Shown: positions 59,539-64,000 of the stretch, one piece after another
How positions within the stretch are numbered: the first letter of the stretch is position 1
How the letters are laid out: every line of letters starts with the position of its first letter
NCBI GenBank assembly: GCA_024138015.1
Contig: JAMXBB010000002.1
Coordinates: forward strand, 12,281,941-12,345,940
DNA from: Lumnitzera littorea
Lineage: Eukaryota; Streptophyta; Magnoliopsida; Myrtales; Combretaceae
Length of the DNA: 64,000 nt
Direction of reading: 5' to 3'
The notes under the pieces: generated by a model
What the model was told of the DNA's origin: nothing
What the model saw: the letters and a program-made list of their open reading frames with translations, nothing else
Databases searched by the model: none
Made by a program: the position numbers and the translations under genes

Positions 59539-61598
59539 ATGTCTCAACTTAAAAGACAAAGCATGAGTTAACTAGTGGATGACGACATACAAGAACTTGA
59601 TATGAATGAAGTGGATAAGAAGAAGTGTAATCTTAATGGTGAGGGAACCCAACCTTTTACGGGTAATTCTCTTACATCTCTTCCATCTACATCATCTCAG
59701 AATAAGACATAACGTTCAAATTTTTGGGAACAGATGTCATTAGATCCACCTAATGCAAATGGACCTTGTAAGGCCATATGTTATTATTATCATAAAACTT
59801 TTAAATATATCAGACTAATGGAACAAGTGCCTTGCATACCCATTTAAATAAATGTAAGTAGTTTACTAATAAAAAGAAGTTGCCTATGAGTAAGCATAAG
59901 CAAAAGACTCTTATCAATATCGTAGAAAATAAGCAGCTTTCTATAAATATAGATTATAAATTTGATAAAATTCAATGTAAGAAAGCGCTTGCTAGGTTAT
60001 TCATAATTGTTGGACTTCCATTTAGACTTGTTGAGCATAAGGCTTTCATAACTTACTGCAATGTACTACAATCGGGATTTTCAGTTCCATCTCATACGAC
60101 GTTGACTTGTGATTATGTAGAGTTATTTAAAGAGGAAAAGGGATAGTTGAAGAAATTTTTTTCCACATTTGGAGGTAGCGTATGCTTAACTACAGACACA
60201 TGTACATTTAATCAGAATTTATGTTATTTATGTCTGAGATGTCATTACATTGATAATGATTAGAAATTACAAAAGAAGATTATAAATTTTTGTCAAATAT
60301 CTAGCCACTCCAAAGAGACTATAGGCAATACTGTTTTAACATGTTTGAAGGGTTGGGGTATTACTAAGGTTTTGATAGTGACTGTTGATAATACAAGTTC
60401 CAACGATTTTTGCGTTCAACATTTAAAAATAAAATTTCAATCTTGGGACACTATTATTGAAGGGAGAATTTTTGCATACGAGGTGTTGTGCTCATATTTT
60501 AAGTTTGATTGTAAAGGAGAGTTTGCAAGAGTTAAATGATTCAATATTTAGAATCTGCTCAGTAGTTAGGTATGTTAGGTCTTCTCCGCAAAGATTGTCT
60601 AAGTTTAAGAGTTGTGTGGAAGAAGAAAATATTGACAGAAGGCATTATTGTCATTAGACTTAGAAACTAGGTGGAACTCCACTTACCTGATGTTAGAGTC
60701 AGCTTTAAAATTTCAAAAGGCATTTAGAGTATTGAAAATCAATGATGACAAGTTTTAACCAGAACTTGAGAAGGATAAGATGAGGGGGGTTCTTACATGG
60801 GAGGATTGGGAATATGCACATAGCATATTACCATTCTTAAAAACATTTTATGATGCCACTTTGTGCATTTCTGGATCTCTTTATGCGACTTCTGACCAAT
60901 TCGTTGAAGAGATATTGGGTGTTGAGTACCAAGTTAACAAGTAATGTCAAAATAGCGATCATTCTATAAGGATGATGACTAAAAAGATGAAAAAAAAGCA
61001 TGATAAGTATTGGAGAAATATCAATAACATCAATATACTGTCTTTTGTTTTCGCCATTCTTGATCCTTATCAAAAGTTGTTTTGTGTTGATTATATGGTT
61101 AGACATGTCTATGATCCTAAAAAGGTAACTCAGCTCATGGGTAAAATCAACCTTATACTTTCATCATTGTCTCACGAGTATGAGTTTAGTTTTGAGCATA
61201 AAGAGGAGATTGCTCAAAGTTGTGTGAAGGAAACACAAACACAAGGGAAAAATGAAGATTGTAAACCATGGAGAAGAGTCTTCACTCGTGAGATGGAAGG
61301 AGAAAAACAATGTAGAAAAATGAATTAGAAAGGTATATCAGAGAAGACTGTGAAGATTTCGATAATAAAGATCTTGAGGTGTTCCTCTTCTAGATTCCCT
61401 ATTCTTTTCATGATGCCAAAAGATGTTTTGGTCATCCCTTTATCAATAGTGGCTTCTGAGAGTGCTTTTAGCACTGGTGGTCATGTGCTCGATTCTTTTA
61501 AAAGTTCTTTGACTTTATATATGGTGAAAGTTCTTATTTGTGCACAAGATTGGTTGAAAAATCTTAGTATGGTACTATTTGTGGAGGAAGATCTTTAA
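59539..61598 (+). pseudogene. hAT transposase (broken)
   Basis: Begins with an MSQLKRQ start after an acceptor-like AG. Domains in order: a BED-type zinc finger remnant (FWEQMSLDPPNANGPCKAICYYYHKTFK, 59722-59810, second Cys as Tyr); a helical linker (59880-60146, ALARLFIIVGLPFRLVEHKAF); an RNase-H-like catalytic region (LTTDTCTFN, 60187-60215; VDNTSSNDF, 60385-60410; CCAHILSLIVKESL, 60480-60530); DUF4413 (KKKHDKYWRNINNINILSFVFAILDPYQKLFCVDYM, 60993-61100); and the hAT dimerisation domain (VIPLSIVASESAFSTGGHVLDSFKSSL, 61430-61515). Many stops and frameshifts. Typical plant hAT size (about 690 residues). Confidence 0.93.
61350..61598 (+). pseudogene. hAT C-terminal dimerisation domain
   Basis: An 82-codon open stretch holding the family's most conserved block: P.DVL.IPLS.VASESAFSTGG..LD.F+SSL...MV..LICAQDWL. 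It mediates transposase dimerisation in hAT proteins and is the best preserved part of this transposase. Confidence 0.93.
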
Positions 61599-62833
61599 GC
61601 ATTGGAGGCTTTTACCTTAGGTACAAAAAATTTCATTTCATCTTTTAAACTATTAATATTTTGTTTATTATGTGATCCTGGATTATGCGTACTATATATA
61701 TTTTTCTTATATTATATCTTCAAATGCTGAAGTTGGCAAAATAGTGGAATCTACTATGACACATATTACACTTAATTGAAGTAAAGTAATTTCTATGAGG
61801 TTTTTAAGCTTTAGATGTTTAAGATTTTAAGTTAATTAATTTGTTTTTTATTTGTTTTTTTCTTACTTTAGGCTCAATTTAGAAGATGAGGTTTGAAGAT
61901 TTCCAAAAACCTAACTTATTTGTTTGCTGGAGTATCAATTTGCTATAACTTTGTTTTTCCATAAAACTAACTCTTAGTTGTTTATTTTAGTACTAATTTC
62001 CTAGATTGTTCATTCGCTGGACCTTTTATTGGTGTAATCATTTGTTGGATATTTGGAGTACCTGTTTGAACCGTACCTTTTCTTTTAAGTAGTTATGTAG
62101 GTATTTATGTGAATTATAAGCAAGTTGTCACTTGCTTAATATTAATGTTTAAGTATGTTTGCATATATTTAAGAAGTATACATATGTGCATTTTTTTTTT
62201 TTTGGGCCGATGTGGGCATATGTTTAAGTATACAAATTAAATAGGTTGTGCTTAAGTAATTGTCGTTGTGGAGATAAGATCTACATTTTAAGTAATGCAA
62301 AGTGAAAGTAAATGTTACATGTATAGTACGTTTGTATCCCAATTCCAATGAAGAATAAAAATTATAATAGATATTTAGTAAATACACATTCTCTATTTGC
62401 ATGTTAAAGTGAAATGTGCATTTCTTTGTTGCAATTATCCCATATATATAATATCCCTTTTTTTTTCTCAAGATTTAGAAGCAAAAAGATGAAATTTGGG
62501 TTTTAAACAAGCATAATCATTGAAGTACTAATAAAGTACGATCAAAACTAGAATGAGATGTGATAGATGTTAATAAGTTAAACGAGAATAACAATATTGA
62601 CAGGAGATATATCCTAAGAACATTGAAGAATAGGACTAATAGAAGCGATGGCCCAGAAAAAGGTGATAAATACAGGTTAACACTAGTGAAATTCTAAGTG
62701 TACAAAACTCCATCTTTAAGTGAAGGCCCTAAAAAACAGTTCAAATCGTGAATTGAAGCGTTAAATTTTAGGTTTAGTTCACTTAGGGGGAGGGGGAGGC
62801 GAGCCATATTGAACTGAACCACGCTCACCCCTA
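61599..62833 (+). other. hAT 3' region
   Basis: 3' untranslated and subterminal sequence with no domain. An acceptor-like TTACTTTAG at about 61863-61871 could mark a 3' UTR intron. The 100-codon minus frame at 62169-62471 has no recognisable features. Confidence 0.5.
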
Positions 62834-62841
62834 ATAATGGT

Positions 62842-63825
62842 AGTGCCACTCCAGGGTCAATTGATGATAAACTCGATAGACTTATTAATCTTGTTGTAAG
62901 TCTAGTCATCACGATGTAAGTTAACAGACAACAATCCTAAGGTGTACTGCACCATAACCCACTTGAAAGTGTTCCAAAGAGACAATATGGCCAAGGTAGC
63001 TGAGCCAATTGCCCAGTTCGACCCCCTCGAGCTGGAGGAGTAACAAACTAAGTTGTTAGACGAAGGCTAGAGTTGAAGGAGATTGAGGAAGATGATGAGG
63101 AGATAGATGGCAATGAGCATGGAGAGGAAGAAGCTGATTATTATTGAGCATAAGAACGAGAACGCTGAGCTCCTTAAGGACTTGATAATGTTAAGGTCCA
63201 AATCCTACTCTTCTACGAAAGTGGAGATGTAGATAAATATTTGAAGTAGGAAGAGAAAGTGGAGAAAGTGTTCGATTGTTATGGACATACAGATGCTATT
63301 AAAGTGCAACTTATGTCACTTGAGTTCTTTAGATATGCTACTATGCGGTAGAAGAATCTAAATGTAGCCAAAGTAAGGGATGGAATATGAGGAGTAAGAA
63401 CTTAGGATGAGATGAAGAGACTATTGAAGGGTAGATTTAAGCCCGAAACCTACTTGCAAGATACATTTCTAAACTACAGGAACTTTGCTAAAGTGGCCGC
63501 TTTGTTGATGGTTATGTTAGAGAATTCTAGATGCTTATAATTCGAGCTGACGTAGATGAACCCGAGGCTTGTATAGTGTCAAGGTTTATTTCTAGACTTA
63601 AATATGAGATTCGTAATATTGTAGAAGTATAGAGGTTTTATAGTCAGGAAGAGGCAATTAAGGTGGCATACAAGGTCGAAAAACAAAAGAGAAATGCTCC
63701 AAGCCAACTTAGGTCTACATTTTCTAGAGACCATGTTCCATACCAACTTGTTCATGTCGAGCCAAGGAGAACCTCTTGAGTTGAGGAGAGAAATGACTTA
63801 CCTGATGATAGTTAAGTAAGACAGC
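62842..63825 (+). pseudogene. E gag (broken, 3' end cut by S6)
   Basis: An ATG at 62987 opens MAKVAEPIAQFDPLELEE. Later frames give an E/D-rich stretch, then VEKVFDCYGHTDAIKVQLMSLEFFRYATM (63255-63350), TWDEMKRLLKGRFKPETYLQDTFLNYRN (about 63400-63485, written with a TAG in place of Trp) and RFISRLKYEIRNIVEV, EEAIKVAYKVEKQKRN. This matches the retrotransposon Gag core (…F…W..M+.LL+.RF.P..Y….F..Y….). At least eight stops. Confidence 0.85.
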
Positions 63826-64000
63826 TGTCACGCCCCGAAGCGGCAGAGTCGTAACAGCCCCCGCCGTGTAAACCATCCTAAGATAGAAGTTGGCCTTACA
63901 ACCGCTATCTTAGACCTGATCTACACAAGGCGTCAACGACTAACCCGCTTTGAAGTAAACAGTTTGTAATTTAAATAAATCATTAATCTAAGAAAGTGAG
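63826..64000 (-). mobile_element. Giant LTR S6, partial (175 bp in window)
   Basis: Starts TGTCACGCCCCGAAGCGGC after E gag. It matches the terminal region of S5 (CTTTGAAGTAAACAG, ACAAGGCGTCAACGACTA, GTGTAAACCATCCTAAG) in reverse orientation. It continues beyond the window, so whether it is a solo LTR or part of a full element is unknown. Confidence 0.85.

Larger units (their letters stand above)
56143..62833 (+). mobile_element. hAT DNA transposon, complete, non-functional (6691 bp)
   Basis: Perfect 8-bp target duplications ATAATGGT (56135-56142, 62834-62841), diagnostic of hAT. Terminal inverted repeats are TAGGGTTGAGC on the left and TAGGGGTGAGC on the right (reverse complement). Subterminal regions are rich in GGTTTGGTTT-like and GGTTC motifs (56190-56285). 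It carries solo LTR F at 57787-58601, so its own length is about 5.9 kb. The transposase is disabled. Confidence 0.96.
54796..63825 (+). mobile_element. Chromovirus E (5' part), split by hAT and cut by S6
   Basis: 5' LTR at 54796-55723, PBS at 55731, leader, then gag at 62842-63825 after the hAT insertion. S6 interrupts gag at 63826 and the rest is beyond the window. The LTR ends and PBS are homologous to D, so E belongs to the same chromovirus group. Unlike A and D, its protease and pol are not visible. Confidence 0.8.

Noticed and set aside
1..64000. Host protein-coding genes, tRNA or rRNA genes
   Set aside because: No intact frame beyond transposon domains and no tRNA or rRNA-like sequence was noticed; the Met-tRNA matches are 12-base primer sites only.

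Overview
This window is plant repeat DNA of the kind found between genes or near centromeres in a large-genome angiosperm. It is AT-rich, full of poly-A/T tracts, and made almost entirely of old LTR retrotransposons inserted into one another, plus one hAT DNA transposon. I found no intact host gene. Evidence for a plant: initiator-Met-tRNA primer sites, CRM-type chromovirus and Ogre/Tat-type Ty3/gypsy polyproteins, a SIRE-like copia LTR, and a BED/DUF4413/hAT-dimerisation transposase. The exact species cannot be told.

Layout. (1) 1-8476: chromovirus A1, minus strand, with its 3' LTR cut by the window edge and a 2.6-kb Ogre-type solo LTR (2652-5275) in its RT. (2) 8635-54505: chromovirus D, plus strand, about 6.6 kb of its own sequence, split at its protease/RT junction by (3) element C, 11680-50975. 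C is a plus-strand Ogre/Tat-type element of about 15 kb of its own sequence: LTR, PBS, ORF1, gag, PR, RT, RNase H, second RNase H, integrase, a 3' UTR carrying an 88-bp tandem array, and LTR. (4) C is itself broken by six insertions: solo LTR S1 (14900-18311), solo LTR S2 (20814-23649), chromovirus A2 (26354-37370, minus strand), solo LTR S4 (37376-40287), solo LTR S5 (42184-45090) and a copia solo LTR K (45288-46310). (5) A2 in turn carries solo LTR G in its 3' LTR (27080-28035) and giant solo LTR S3 in its integrase (28949-32476). (6) To the right, chromovirus E (LTR at 54796, gag at 62842-63825) is split by a complete 6.7-kb hAT element (56143-62833, perfect 8-bp target duplication) that carries its own solo LTR F. 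E gag is finally interrupted by S6, which runs off the window.

Most boundaries were placed from TG...CA-type termini and 5-bp target-site duplications read directly in the sequence, and the broken reading frames rejoin across them. This gives a relative insertion order: D before C; C before S1, S2, A2, S4, S5 and K; A2 before G and S3. All coding regions carry stops and frameshifts, many of them of the CGA-to-TGA or CAA-to-TAA kind expected from deamination of methylated cytosine.

Two observations go beyond ordinary repeat annotation. First, all five complete copies of the giant S-type solo LTRs keep a small exon-like block: a splice-acceptor-like TTTTG(C/T)AG, then an ATG with A at -3, seven more codons, and a donor-like GT(T/A)AGT. 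This suggests the family starts its protein on a spliced mini-exon inside the LTR. Second, the chromovirus LTRs of A1, A2, D, E and F all begin with the last codons of the integrase ORF, so the protein tail is encoded by the 3' LTR, as is known for CRM-clade elements.
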